64,000 bases of DNA from AP-15 sp963814805 (lineage in GTDB: Bacteria > Pseudomonadota > Alphaproteobacteria > ATCC43930 > CGMCC-115725): positions 124,001 to 188,000 of the forward strand of contig CAWFER010000007.1 of NCBI GenBank assembly GCA_963814805.1, given 5' to 3'. The translations under genes were made by a program, and so were the position numbers. The notes beneath the pieces are model-generated. The model did no database searches, was not told the DNA's origin, and was given only the letters and a program-made list of their open reading frames with translations. Positions 8,922 through 19,364 of this stretch are shown here, in pieces. Each line of letters starts with the position of its first letter. Position 1 is the stretch's first letter.

Positions 8922-9332
8922 CTACCTCGCGGCCGGGCGGAAGAGCGGCAGGGTGATCTCGTCGTCGAGCTTTTCGAAGGCGACCTCGACGGCCATGTCG
9001 AGCGGCAGCGCTTCGGGGGTTTGCGGGCAGCCGGTGATGTTGGTCATCAGCCGCGGCCCCTCCTCCAGTTCGACGACGGCGATCGCATAGGGCGGGGTGA
9101 AGCCCGGCGCCGCGCGGTGGTGGATCACATAGCTGTAGAGCCGGCCCCGGCCCGAGGCGCGGAACACCGCGACATCGCGCGAGGCGCAGGCCGGGCAGAA
9201 CGGGCGCGGCGGGAAATAGGTCTTGGCGCAGGCGTTGCAGCGCTGCAGGCGCAATTCGCCGGCGCGCGTCCCGTCCCAGAAATGCTGCGTCTCCGGTGTC
9301 GGCGCCGGCCGCGCGCGTCGTCCCTCTGACAT
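8922..9332 (-). CDS. DUF35 OB-fold protein with rubredoxin-like zinc ribbon
   Basis: 136-residue partner protein of SCP-x-like thiolases. An N-terminal zinc ribbon shows two CxxC pairs (CNAC near residue 32 and CPAC near 46), followed by the OB-fold domain starting near RGRLYSYVIHH. These proteins bind acyl-CoA and form complexes with thiolase-fold enzymes. The start at 9332 is preferred over an ATG 18 nt upstream because GGAGGCGGGG lies at good distance. It is cotranscribed with the thiolase and divergent from the rhodanese gene at 9419. Confidence 0.85.
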   Translation of the reverse strand: MSEGRRARPAPTPETQHFWDGTRAGELRLQRCNACAKTYFPPRPFCPACASRDVAVFRASGRGRLYSYVIHHRAAPGFTPPYAIAVVELEEGPRLMTNITGCPQTPEALPLDMAVEVAFEKLDDEITLPLFRPAAR

Positions 9333-9418
9333 CCCCGCCTCCATCGACATTTGAGGCTGACTTTGACGCCTGCTGCGAATTGGGGCAAATGGAATGGCGG
9401 GATCTTGAGGAGGACGAA

Positions 9419-11032
9419 ATGGCGGAACGGGCCAAGAGCATCACAGCGACGGCGTTGCGCGGGCGGCTGCATGATGGCGGCGAGATAGCGATCGTCGATG
9501 CGCGCGAGGAGGGGAGCTTTCACGCCCGGCATTTGCTGATGGCGTCGTGCCTGCCGTTGAGCCGGCTCGAGCTGATCGCCCCTGCCCTGCTGCCGCGCCG
9601 CAACGCGCCGGTCGTGGTGTGCGACGATGATGGGAGCGGCGGCGGACTGGCCGAGCGGGCGGCGGCGCGGCTGATCGCCGGCGGCTGGAGCGATGTTTCG
9701 GTTCTGGCGGGCGGGGTGTCGGCCTGGGCGGCGGCGGGCTTCCCGGTCTATAGCGGCGTCCATGTGCCGAGCAAGGCCTTCGCCGAAGTCGTCGAGCACG
9801 AATACGGCACCCCGTGGATCAGCGCCGAGGAATTGGCGGGGCGGCAACGCCAAGGCGGCGACATGGTGATCTTCGACAGCCGCTCCTACGAGGAATACCA
9901 TTCGAACAGCATCCCTGCCGCGATCAGCGTGCCGGGCGCCGAGCTGGTCTACCGCTTTCACGAACTGGTCCCGTCGCCCGACACTTTTGTCGTGGTCAAT
10001 TGCGGCGGGCGCACCCGCAGCATCATCGGCGCGCAGGCGCTGATCGACGCCGGCGTGCCGAACCGGGTGGTCTCGTTGAAGGACGGCACGATGGCCTGGC
10101 ATCTCGCCGGGCTCGGGGTGGCGAGCGGGGCGACGGCGCGCGCGCCCGAGGTCTCGGCCGAGGGCGTGGCCGCCGCGCGAGCGCGGGCCGATGCGGTGGC
10201 CCGCCGCTACGGCGTGCCGGCGATCGACCGCGCCACCCTCGCGCAATGGCGGCGCGAGGCCGACCAGCGCACGCTCTATGTGCTCGATGTCCGCGACCCG
10301 GCCGAGTACCGCGCCGGCCACCTGCCGGGATCGCTGATGGCGCCGGGCGGACAATTGGTGCAGGAGACCGACAGCTGGCTCGGCATCTGGGGTTCGCGCG
10401 TGGTGCTGGTCGACGATACCGGGGTCCGGTCGCGGATCACCGCCTCGTGGCTCAAGCGGATGGGCTGGGACGCGGCGGTGCTCGACCATGCTCTCGACGG
10501 TGTCGAACTGGAGCGCGGCGACCCCGCCCCGGCCGCGCACAGCTTTCCGCTGGCCGGACCCGAGCCGGCCACCGTCTCGCCCGCCGAACTGCGCGCCGAT
10601 CCCGCGGCCGTCATCGTCGATCTGGCGGCGAGCCGGCGCCACCGCGAGGGCCACATCCCCGGCGCGTGGTTCGCGATCCGGGCGCGTCTTGGCGCGGCGC
10701 TGGCAAAATTGCCGGCCGAGGGCGATCTGGTGCTGACCAGCGAGGACGGCGCGCTGGCCCGCCTCGCCGCCGCCGAGATCGCGCCGCAGGCCGGGCGGCG
10801 GGTGCGGGTGCTGGCCGGGGGCGCCGCGGCCTGGCAAGCCGCCGGGCTGCCGCTCGAAACCGGCATGGCGCGGCTCGCCGACGAGCCTGACGATGTGGCG
10901 CTGTCGGCCCGCGACCGGCCGGCCGAGCGCGAGCGCTACATGCGCGAGTACCTCGCCTGGGAGATCGATCTGGTCAACCAGATCGCCCGCGACGCCGACT
11001 GCCGCTTTCGCCTGGCGCCGGCGGCGGCATGA
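9419..11032 (+). CDS. Four-domain rhodanese-like sulfurtransferase
   Basis: 537-residue cytoplasmic protein built from four consecutive rhodanese domains of about 110-135 residues. Domain 1 has a loop with Cys (VVVCDDDGSG). Domain 2 has the clear active-site loop NCGGRTRS. Domain 3 has Asp at the catalytic position (VLVDDTGVRS) and domain 4 has Ser (VLTSEDGALA), so the last two look non-catalytic. The substrate is unknown; thiosulfate or a persulfide carrier is typical. The start is chosen at 9419 because GAGGAGG precedes it. The stop overlaps the next gene by 4 nt (ATGA), so the two products are likely made together. Confidence 0.85.
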   Translation: MAERAKSITATALRGRLHDGGEIAIVDAREEGSFHARHLLMASCLPLSRLELIAPALLPRRNAPVVVCDDDGSGGGLAERAAARLIAGGWSDVSVLAGGVSAWAAAGFPVYSGVHVPSKAFAEVVEHEYGTPWISAEELAGRQRQGGDMVIFDSRSYEEYHSNSIPAAISVPGAELVYRFHELVPSPDTFVVVNCGGRTRSIIGAQALIDAGVPNRVVSLKDGTMAWHLAGLGVASGATARAPEVSAEGVAAARARADAVARRYGVPAIDRATLAQWRREADQRTLYVLDVRDPAEYRAGHLPGSLMAPGGQLVQETDSWLGIWGSRVVLVDDTGVRSRITASWLKRMGWDAAVLDHALDGVELERGDPAPAAHSFPLAGPEPATVSPAELRADPAAVIVDLAASRRHREGHIPGAWFAIRARLGAALAKLPAEGDLVLTSEDGALARLAAAEIAPQAGRRVRVLAGGAAAWQAAGLPLETGMARLADEPDDVALSARDRPAERERYMREYLAWEIDLVNQIARDADCRFRLAPAAA

Positions 11033-11667
11033 CCGAACCCGAGCAAACTCCCGGCGGCGCGCCAGTCTATACCGTCGCCTATATTCAGGTGGCCGCGTCG
11101 AGCGCGTCGCAGGCCGCGAGATTGGCCCGGCAATTGGCCGCTTGCGGGCGCGAAGATCCGGGCAATGCCGGGTTCGAGGCGCTCGCCGAAATCGGCCGGC
11201 CGAATCGCTTGGCGCTGCTCGCGGGCTGGTGCGGCGAGGCCGCCGCCAAGGCGCATGCCGCCGGCGCAGCGGCGAGCGGGTTTGACGACCAGCTGCAGCC
11301 GATCCTGGCCAGCCCGCTCGAGGTGCGATCCTTTGACGGCCTCACGGTCGAGCGGCCGGCCGGGCCCGGCGGATCTGCGGCGATCTGGGTTCTGACCCAC
11401 ATCGACGTTTTCCCCGCCGGCAAGGACCGGGCCGCCGACCTTGCCCGATCGTTGGCCGCAGCCGGCCGCGACCGCGAGGGGAATTTGCGCTTCGATGTGC
11501 TGCGATGGAACGGCCACCCCAACCATTTCACCTTGATCGAGGGGTGGCGCGACCGCGAGGCCTTCGAGGCGAACGCGATGGCGGCGCGGACCCGGGATTT
11601 TCGCCGGCAGCTGACCCCGCTCGAAGGCGCTCTCTATGACGAGCGGCTCTACTGTGCGCTGCGCTAG
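11029..11667 (+). CDS. Tandem antibiotic-biosynthesis-monooxygenase (ABM) domain protein
   Basis: 212-residue protein with two ferredoxin-like ABM repeats. The second is the clearer one (IWVLTHIDVFPAGKDRAADL ... NHFTLIEGWRDREAFEAN); the first half follows the same pattern with YTVAYIQVAASS and LALLAGW. ABM proteins act as small cofactor-free monooxygenases or quinone-binding proteins. The ATGA overlap with the four-domain rhodanese suggests translational coupling. No specific substrate can be named. Confidence 0.75.
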   Translation: MTEPEQTPGGAPVYTVAYIQVAASSASQAARLARQLAACGREDPGNAGFEALAEIGRPNRLALLAGWCGEAAAKAHAAGAAASGFDDQLQPILASPLEVRSFDGLTVERPAGPGGSAAIWVLTHIDVFPAGKDRAADLARSLAAAGRDREGNLRFDVLRWNGHPNHFTLIEGWRDREAFEANAMAARTRDFRRQLTPLEGALYDERLYCALR

Positions 11668-11773
11668 TCGAAGCGGCGGGGCCGCGGGCGCGTTGGGCCG
11701 AGCCGCCGATTGACGCGATCGAGCGCGCTTCGGACTCGCCATGGCGGCCGAAACGCGCTCTAAGGACGCGAGT

Positions 11774-12808
11774 TTATTCGTAGACGGCGCAGCTGGGAGG
11801 ATTTACCGGGGTGGCGACCCCGGTAAAAGTGTTGCCGATCAGCTCGATTGGAACGCAGGCCGCGCTTTCGATGATGCCGGTCGCCCGATTGGGCCCGATA
11901 TTGGTAAAAGTATTGTACGACGCCAGCACGAGATTGGTGCTGTACAGCAAACCCTCTTCCCCGTAGGAGACCATTGAATAGTTTGGCGAAGCGACGCCCT
12001 GGATGATTTGATTGCCTGAGATGCTGGCGATGCCGCCATTGGAGATTTCAATGGCGAAGCTGGTCGAGCCGGCGTTGCAGCCAATGGCCGGGTCAGCTTG
12101 GCCGTCGTAAAGCTGGTTGTCGGACACGGTCGTCACCATGGCCCGGCTCTTGATATCGTGTCCAATGAGTTGGCCGCAAAAGACACTGCCGGTGACGGTA
12201 AGGCTCCCTGCATAGTTGACATAGAGGGCGTGTTGGAAATAATTGATGTTGGGGTTTCCGTTATTTTTAAATGTGGAATTGGCGATAACGATAGATTGCG
12301 CGGAATTGTATCCGGTTAGAATACCTTCTTGATTGTTGGCGAAAGTGCTGTTCAAGACGACGAGGTAGGGACCTGCCGTCGATGCGCTGCCGATCGTTGT
12401 GTTCTGGTCGCGAATGCCGGCGCCGTTGCCGCCGAGCGCATTGGATATCTCCGCTCCCTGAAACGTCAGACCATCGATGATCAGATTTGAGAAGTTGAGG
12501 ATTATGCCCTTCTCGTTGGGTAGCGGGATTGTGGCGTTGAGGATGACCGAGCCGCCGATTGCACTGCTTTGGATGGTCATTGGCCTGGTCACTAGCGGAA
12601 AATCGTTGGTGTAAGTTCCCGGTGCGACATTGATGATGTAGTAATCGCTCGCATTGGCGTCGGCATCGGCGGCGGCGACGGCGGCGCTGATCGTGGGGTA
12701 GAGACCGCCCGGACCGACGCTCAAGGCGGCGGTGCCGGCGAGCGCTACGTGCGCCCCCAGCATGATGATCGCTGCGCCAAAGGGCGCCGAATAGGATCGC
12801 ATGCGCAT
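11774..12808 (-). CDS. Exported right-handed parallel beta-helix protein
   Basis: 344-residue protein with an N-terminal signal peptide (about 1-25, ending near VALAG). Its body is rich in Asn, Gly, Ile and Val with short repeats of the kind NSTFANNQEGI and NSTFKNNGNP, matching the pectate-lyase-like beta-helix fold. It also contains an N-terminal stretch (GGLYPTISAAVAAADADANA) common in such surface or secreted proteins. Catalytic residues of a lyase are not recognised. It is a lone gene with 420 bp of non-coding DNA upstream. Function unknown; secretion is well supported. Confidence 0.7.
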   Translation of the reverse strand: MRMRSYSAPFGAAIIMLGAHVALAGTAALSVGPGGLYPTISAAVAAADADANASDYYIINVAPGTYTNDFPLVTRPMTIQSSAIGGSVILNATIPLPNEKGIILNFSNLIIDGLTFQGAEISNALGGNGAGIRDQNTTIGSASTAGPYLVVLNSTFANNQEGILTGYNSAQSIVIANSTFKNNGNPNINYFQHALYVNYAGSLTVTGSVFCGQLIGHDIKSRAMVTTVSDNQLYDGQADPAIGCNAGSTSFAIEISNGGIASISGNQIIQGVASPNYSMVSYGEEGLLYSTNLVLASYNTFTNIGPNRATGIIESAACVPIELIGNTFTGVATPVNPPSCAVYE

Positions 12809-13229
12809 CGCTTTTCTCCTGACAAGAGTCGACTCTGCCGCCCGGCGGCGGTTTCAGGCGCGGTTTGACGCTCGAACCCGGTTGATCCTTTGTCGCGCCA
12901 GCGCGGCCGGGCTGGGCGTTGGTGGGCGCGGCCAAATGGGCTCGCCGCGCGATTCGCCAATGGCTCGATCAAACCGTAGCAAACTAGCCGGTAGCGTGGG
13001 TCGGCACGCGTACTCTGGTCAATAGCGCAGAGGGATCATGACCGAAAGAGCGATTGACCCGGTCTCGCGCCCTCTATCGTCAAATATATGAAATACCGAA
13101 GGTAATCACACTGCCGGCGCATTGGAGTCCAATTCGCGCCCAATAAATGACACAGTCCCACGTCCATCTGCGGACGGCCAAACCGAACGCACTGGGGGCC
13201 GCTTCCGGCGGAGGTCTGCTCAGCGCTGT
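12809..13229. other. Gene-free stretch between beta-helix gene and polysaccharide locus
   Basis: About 420 bp without a believable gene. The left side must carry the promoter of the minus-strand beta-helix gene. The part around 13060-13160 is more AT-rich than its surroundings and lies downstream of the sugar dehydrogenase stop. I see no tRNA, clear terminator or strong repeat in it. Confidence 0.4.
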
Positions 13230-14510
<1,281 letters not shown>

Positions 14511-14621
14511 GTCAGCCTTTGCCCGTCAGCCTCCGACCGGCGATCCCAATCGAATTCCGCCAGGCTGATCCAATGCAGTTAACCAAGCCTTTCGCGCAGC
14601 ACGATCGGCGAAGCAGGCCCA

Positions 14622-15611
14622 TCAGTTGATACGGTGATAGCGCTTGTACCATTGGACGAAGCGGCCGATCCCCTCTTCGATCGCGATCTTTGGCTCAAAG
14701 CCGAGATCGCGGCGCGCGGTTTCGATGTCGGCAAAGCTTTCCGGCACGTCGCCGGGCTGCAACGCCAGCAACTCCTTGATCGCGGTGCGCCCCAAGGCGC
14801 GTTCGAGGATCGCGATGAAATCGAGCAGCTGTTCCGGCCGGTGATTGCCGAGATTGTAGATTCGGTGGGGAACCTCGTCATCGCCGGCCCCAGCTGCCGG
14901 GGCGCGGTCGTGGGCGGCGATGGTGCCATCGACGATATCGTCGATATAGGTGAAGTCGCGCGCCATATGGCCGTGGTTGAACACCTTGATCGGCTCGCCG
15001 GCGAGGATCGCCTTGGTGAATAGCCAAGCCGCCATGTCGGGCCGGCCCCACGGCCCGTAGGCGGTGAAAAAGCGCAGCCCGGTCGCCGGCAGCCGGTAGA
15101 GGTGGCTGTAGCTGCGCGCGATCAATTCGCAGCTGCGTTTGGTCGCGGCATAGAGCGAGACCGGCTGTTCGACCGGGTCGTCGACGCTGAACGGCTGCTT
15201 CTTGTTGGCGCCGTAAACCGAGGAGGAGGAGGCGTAGGTGAACGCGTCGAGCCGGTCGAGGCGCCGCGCCGCTTCGAGCATGACGACGGTGCCCATCACA
15301 TTCGCGTCGATATAGGCATACGGGTTTTCGAGCGAATAGCGCACCCCGGCCTGGGCGGCGAGATGGATGATGCCGGTGAGGTCGCGGTGGGCGTGGAGCA
15401 CGGCGGCGACCCCGTCGCGGTCGGCGATGTCGAGCTTGACAAAGGTGAAGTGGGCGAACTCGGCCAATTCGTCGAGGCGGGCTTCTTTCAGCCGCACATC
15501 GTAATAATCGTTGAGGTTGTCGATGCCGACGACCCGATCGCCGCGCTCGAGCAGCGCCCTGGCGACATGAAAGCCGATAAACCCGGCGGCGCCGGTGACA
15601 AGGGTCGACAT
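14622..15611 (-). CDS. UDP-glucuronate 4-epimerase-like SDR protein
   Basis: 329-residue extended short-chain dehydrogenase. It has the NAD motif TGAAGFIGFHVARALL at the N-terminus, the UDP-GlcA epimerase-type stretch IDNLNDYYDVRLKEARL, and the catalytic pair in SLYAATKRSCE (Tyr-x3-Lys). It probably interconverts UDP-glucuronate and UDP-galacturonate, or the N-acetyl equivalents made by the neighbouring dehydrogenase. The start at 15611 is chosen for the CCAGGAG sequence just before it; a longer frame begins 27 nt upstream. Part of the polysaccharide locus. Confidence 0.88.
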   Translation of the reverse strand: MSTLVTGAAGFIGFHVARALLERGDRVVGIDNLNDYYDVRLKEARLDELAEFAHFTFVKLDIADRDGVAAVLHAHRDLTGIIHLAAQAGVRYSLENPYAYIDANVMGTVVMLEAARRLDRLDAFTYASSSSVYGANKKQPFSVDDPVEQPVSLYAATKRSCELIARSYSHLYRLPATGLRFFTAYGPWGRPDMAAWLFTKAILAGEPIKVFNHGHMARDFTYIDDIVDGTIAAHDRAPAAGAGDDEVPHRIYNLGNHRPEQLLDFIAILERALGRTAIKELLALQPGDVPESFADIETARRDLGFEPKIAIEEGIGRFVQWYKRYHRIN

Positions 15612-15676
15612 GAGGCTCCTGGCGAGCAGCGGCGGCACCCTGCCCTATCGGTTCGCCGAACCGGCGGCAAGCGATT

Positions 15677-16839
15677 TCATTGTGAACGGCCGGGTGAACG
15701 GACGATGCGCTGCTTCAGCCGGCGGGCGAGATGCTCGAGCCGAAACCGCAGGCGCGGCTGCTGCGCCACCTGCCACAGCATCGGCTCGCAGCGTGTGGCG
15801 AAGCTTTGCTTCAAGCGGTTGCGGCCGGCCATGAAGTCGTAGACCCGCAGGCCCGCGCGCGCAGGCGTGGCGGATCGCCAGCGCATGGCCGACGACCCCG
15901 GGGCGCTCGCGCGGATCGGCGTCGGCAAACCCGCTCTGATAGGCGTAGACCCGGCCGTCATGGCGGAAATTGTAGAGATAGGCGATGACCCGCCCGCCGG
16001 CGCGGATTTCGAGCAGCTGGATCGCGCCCTCGGCAAAATTGCGCGCGATCAGCCGGCGGTGGAACGGCTCGAAAAATTCATGGATGAATGCGTGCGCCTT
16101 GCCGCGCCGGGCCCATGAGGCGCAATGCAATAGCTTCAATCCGGTAAACCACTTTTGCGCTTCGGCCTCGGTGGAGGCTTCGCCCAGGCCGAGCGGGCCC
16201 TGCGCCTCGAAATGCCGGAAGGCGCGGCGCAGCTGCTGGCGGGCGTTGGCGCTGAGCACCGGGTCGAGGCCGCCATCGGCGGCGAGCAGACCGAGATCGA
16301 CCGAATAGGACGGCACGGCGACCAGGCTCGACAGCAGCCGATGCGCCGCAAGCGCCGGCCCGGGCAGGCGCTGCAAGGAGCCGCTCAGGTGCAATTCGTC
16401 GGCCTCGCCGCGCCGCCCGGCGAACCAGGCGAGGAGTGCGTCGAGAGTGGCGGGATCGCTGCCGGAGGCGGTAAGCACGCCGTTATGCTCGATCGTCATC
16501 GCATCGAAACGCGGGTCGCCGGTCTCGTTCAGATAGAGGCCGCGGGCGCGGATCAGCCCGTGCCGGCGGCGGGTTGTCGCACTGCCGAGCAAGGCCAGCG
16601 CGACCGTGCGGCCCTCGGCCCGGCCGCGCAGCAGCATCGGCCGGCGCGCCGCCGGGATCGCCGCGAGCATGCTGCCGATCCACGCCCATGAGGTGAAGAA
16701 AGACGGGTGGCCAGCGGCTTCGAGCGCCCGCCATTCGCGCTCGAGCTCGTGCGAGCGGCGGCAACGCCTCGCGCGCGAACTTGATCGCGGCGGCCGGGCG
16801 GGTTTCTTCGGGCACGCCGGTTAACTCCGGTTCAGCCAA
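15677..16839 (-). pseudogene. BioF2/FemAB-like acyltransferase, two frame breaks
   Basis: Three reading frames join into one GNAT-fold protein of about 387 residues, similar to the BioF2-like/CelD acetyltransferases of polysaccharide loci. The N-terminus (MAEPELTGVPEE...) shifts near 16755-16770 into a frame with HPSFFTSWAWIGSML. That frame carries the core (ANARQQLRRAFRHFE; AYQSGFADADPRE) and shifts again near 15842-15850, at a GGG run, to the usual end (GLRVYDFMAGRNRLKQSF). Total length is 3n+2, fitting two one-base insertions. It may be intact in the living cell if these are sequencing errors. It is divergent from the glycosyltransferase at 16909. Confidence 0.7.
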
Positions 16840-16908
16840 TGCGCGCTAAGCTCGCAAGCTCGCCGCTCCTGGTATAAGGGCGGGCGGCCAACCAACGCGA
16901 TCCGGGCG

Positions 16909-18112
16909 ATGCGGGTTCTGCATATCCTCGACCATTCGCTGCCATTGCAGAGCGGCTATGTGTTTCGCACGCTCGGCATCGTCGACCAGCAGCGGGCATT
17001 GGGCTGGGAGCCGGTGCTGCTGACCAGCGGCAAGCATTATGCGCCAGGGCCGGCGCGCGAGCGGATTGGCGATTGGGAATTTCTGCGCACCCCGGCGCCG
17101 CGCGGCCTCGGCGCAAGGCTCCCTTGGGCGCGCGAGCTTAAGATCATGGCCGATCTTGGACGCCGCCTCGACCAGGCGATCGAGGAAGTGCGGCCGCAGA
17201 TCCTGCATGCCCACTCGCCGGTGCTGAATGCGTTGCCGGCGATCCGCGCCGGCCGCCGCCATGGCGTGCCGGTGGTCTACGAGGTCCGGGCCTTGTGGGA
17301 GGACGCCGCCGGCGGCGGCGCAAGCGGGATGGCCGGGCTGCGCTATCGCGCCACACGGCTGCTCGAAACCCGCGCGCTTGCGAGGGGCCGATGCGGTGAC
17401 GACGATCTGCGAGGGTCTGCGCGGCGAGATCGCCGCCCGCGGGATTGCGGCCGAGAAGGTCACGGTCATCCCCAACGCGGTCGACCGCAATGCGTTTGGC
17501 GGCGCGGCGCGCCCTGATCCGGCGCTCGCCGCCCGGCTTGGCCTCGCCGGCCGGCGGGTGCTCGGCTTTTTCGGCTCGTTTTATTCCTATGAAGGGCTGC
17601 ATTTGTTGCTGCGCGCGCTGCCGGCGATGCGGCGGGAGCGCCCGGACATCGCCGTCCTCTTGGTCGGCGGCGGCCCCGAGGAGGATCGATTGCAGGCGCT
17701 CGCCGGCGAACTCGGCCTCGGCGACAGCGCGGTGTTCGCCGGGCGGGTCCCGCATGACGAGATCGGCCGGTATTACGACCTCGCCGACCTCCTGGTCTTT
17801 CCGCGGCTGTCGTTGCGGCTGACCGAGCTGGTGACGCCGCTGAAGCCGCTCGAGGCGATGGCCCAGGAGCGGATCGTCGCCGCGTCGGACGTCGGCGGCC
17901 ATCGCGAGCTGATCCGCGACCGCGAAACCGGCTATCTGTTTCCGCCCGGCGATCCGGCACAGCTTGCCGCAGGCGTGCTCGCCGCCTTTGACGACGAGGC
18001 GTCCTGGCGGCGCATCCGGGCCTGCGCCACCGGCTTTATCGACGGCGAGCGGTGCTGGTCGCACAGTGTCGCCCGCTACGCCCCAATCTATGACCGGCTG
18101 CTGCGGCGATGA
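16909..18112 (+). pseudogene. Family-4 glycosyltransferase with one frame break
   Basis: About 400-residue GT-B glycosyltransferase (GT4). The first frame gives the N-terminal domain (RVLHILDHSLPLQSGYVFRT; HAHSPVLNALPAIRAGRRHG). Near 17385, at a GGGG run, the reading must shift to continue as LRGADAVTTICEGLRGEIAARG and then the donor domain (LGFFGSFYSYEGLHLLL; ELVTPLKPLEAMAQERIVAA). Length from start to second-frame stop is 3n+1, so one extra base explains everything. Presumed role: addition of a sugar to a lipid-linked polysaccharide unit at the cytoplasmic membrane. Its 3' end overlaps the convergent GT gene by 25 bp. Confidence 0.75.
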
Positions 18113-19329
18113 GCGGCCGGAGCCGGCGGCGCCGGTCTGGGATAACGCGCGCAGATTTCCTCGAACAGCGCGATCTGCCCCTCGGTCGTGCTCCGCCAGT
18201 CGAAGCCTTCGGCATAGGCGCGGGTGGCGGCGCGGTCGGGCGGGGCGGCGAGCAGCTCGCGAATTGCCGCGGCGAGGCGCTGCGGCGTCACCTCGGCGAC
18301 GATGCGGCCCGCCGCGGGCGCGGCGACGATGTCGCCGATGCCGGCCAGGTCGGACACGACGACCGGGGCGCCGCAGGCCATGCTTTCGAGCAGGACATTG
18401 GGCCAGCCCTCATGGGTCGAGACCAGCAACAGGAGGTCGGCGGCGGCGTAGATCTCGGGCAGCTCCGGTTGCGGGCGTCGGCCGAGCAGGCGGACCCGGC
18501 CGGCGACGCCGCGCGCTGCCGCCAAGGCTTCGATGGCGCCCCGTTCCGGTCCGTCGCCGACGATGACCAGATCGGCCTCGGGCAGCAGCGCCAAGGCTTC
18601 GACCATCAGCCAGTGCCGCTTCAACGCCACCAGGTTGCCGACCGCGAGCAGGGTCGGCCGGGCGAAGCCGAGACGGCGACGCGCCGCCGCGCGGTCGCCG
18701 GGGCGGAATTGCGCGAGATCGACCCCGTTGCGCAACACGCGCACCCGTTGCGCGGCGACGCCGAGCCCGACCAGCCGGTCCCTGAGCCCGCTCGACACGG
18801 CGACGAGCCCTTGCGCATGCGCCGCGGCCCAGCCGATCCAGCGCCGCGGCGCCCTATGCTCGGCGATCAGATTGAGGTCGCTGCCGCGCGCGGTCACCAC
18901 CACCGGCCGGCCGAGGGCGCGGCCCAGCAGCACGGCGGCGACCCCGTCGGGATAGAAATAATGCGCGTCGATCAGGTCGAAATCGCGGCCGGCGGCGATC
19001 TGCCGGCGCAGCCGCGGCAGACAGGCGGCGAACAGCGCGAACGGCGCGCTCGCCATGCCGATTTTCGGGATCAGCGGATAGCGTGGATGCTCGATGTGGA
19101 GCCCGTGCCGGGTTTCCGCGCGCGGGACCCGGGCCATCGCCGCATAGGCGCCGAAGCGCTCGGAGGAAAACGGAAACCACGCCGAGGGGGCGAGGACGCG
19201 CGCCTCGACCCGGCCGTTTTCGACCAGCTTGCGCAGGCGCGTCTCGACAAAGATGCCGTGCTGCGGGCGCGCGGCATTCGGGTAGAGCGTGCTAAAGGTT
19301 AGGATCTGCACCTTGTGCCGCCGGACCAA
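18088..19329 (-). CDS. Family-4 glycosyltransferase
   Basis: 413-residue GT-B enzyme of glycosyltransferase family 4. The N-terminal acceptor domain contains TFSTLYPNAARPQHGIFVE and DAHYFYPDGVAAVLLGRAL. The C-terminal nucleotide-sugar domain has the GT4 donor signature HEGWPNVLLESMACGAPVVV with the E-x7-E spacing. It probably transfers a hexose during exopolysaccharide or capsule assembly. It lies between a convergent GT gene (25-bp 3' overlap) and a divergent acyltransferase gene at 19365. Confidence 0.88.
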   Translation of the reverse strand: MVRRHKVQILTFSTLYPNAARPQHGIFVETRLRKLVENGRVEARVLAPSAWFPFSSERFGAYAAMARVPRAETRHGLHIEHPRYPLIPKIGMASAPFALFAACLPRLRRQIAAGRDFDLIDAHYFYPDGVAAVLLGRALGRPVVVTARGSDLNLIAEHRAPRRWIGWAAAHAQGLVAVSSGLRDRLVGLGVAAQRVRVLRNGVDLAQFRPGDRAAARRRLGFARPTLLAVGNLVALKRHWLMVEALALLPEADLVIVGDGPERGAIEALAAARGVAGRVRLLGRRPQPELPEIYAAADLLLLVSTHEGWPNVLLESMACGAPVVVSDLAGIGDIVAAPAAGRIVAEVTPQRLAAAIRELLAAPPDRAATRAYAEGFDWRSTTEGQIALFEEICARYPRPAPPAPAAHRRSSRS

Positions 19330-19364
19330 ATGGGACGCCGGTCTCGGGTGATGCCGGGCCGCTG

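Noticed and set aside
9125..10837. 570-codon minus-strand open frame
   Set aside because: Antisense to the rhodanese gene. Its composition (Arg, Gln, His, Pro rich, no hydrophobic core) is that of a GC-rich shadow frame, whereas the rhodanese frame has clear domain motifs.
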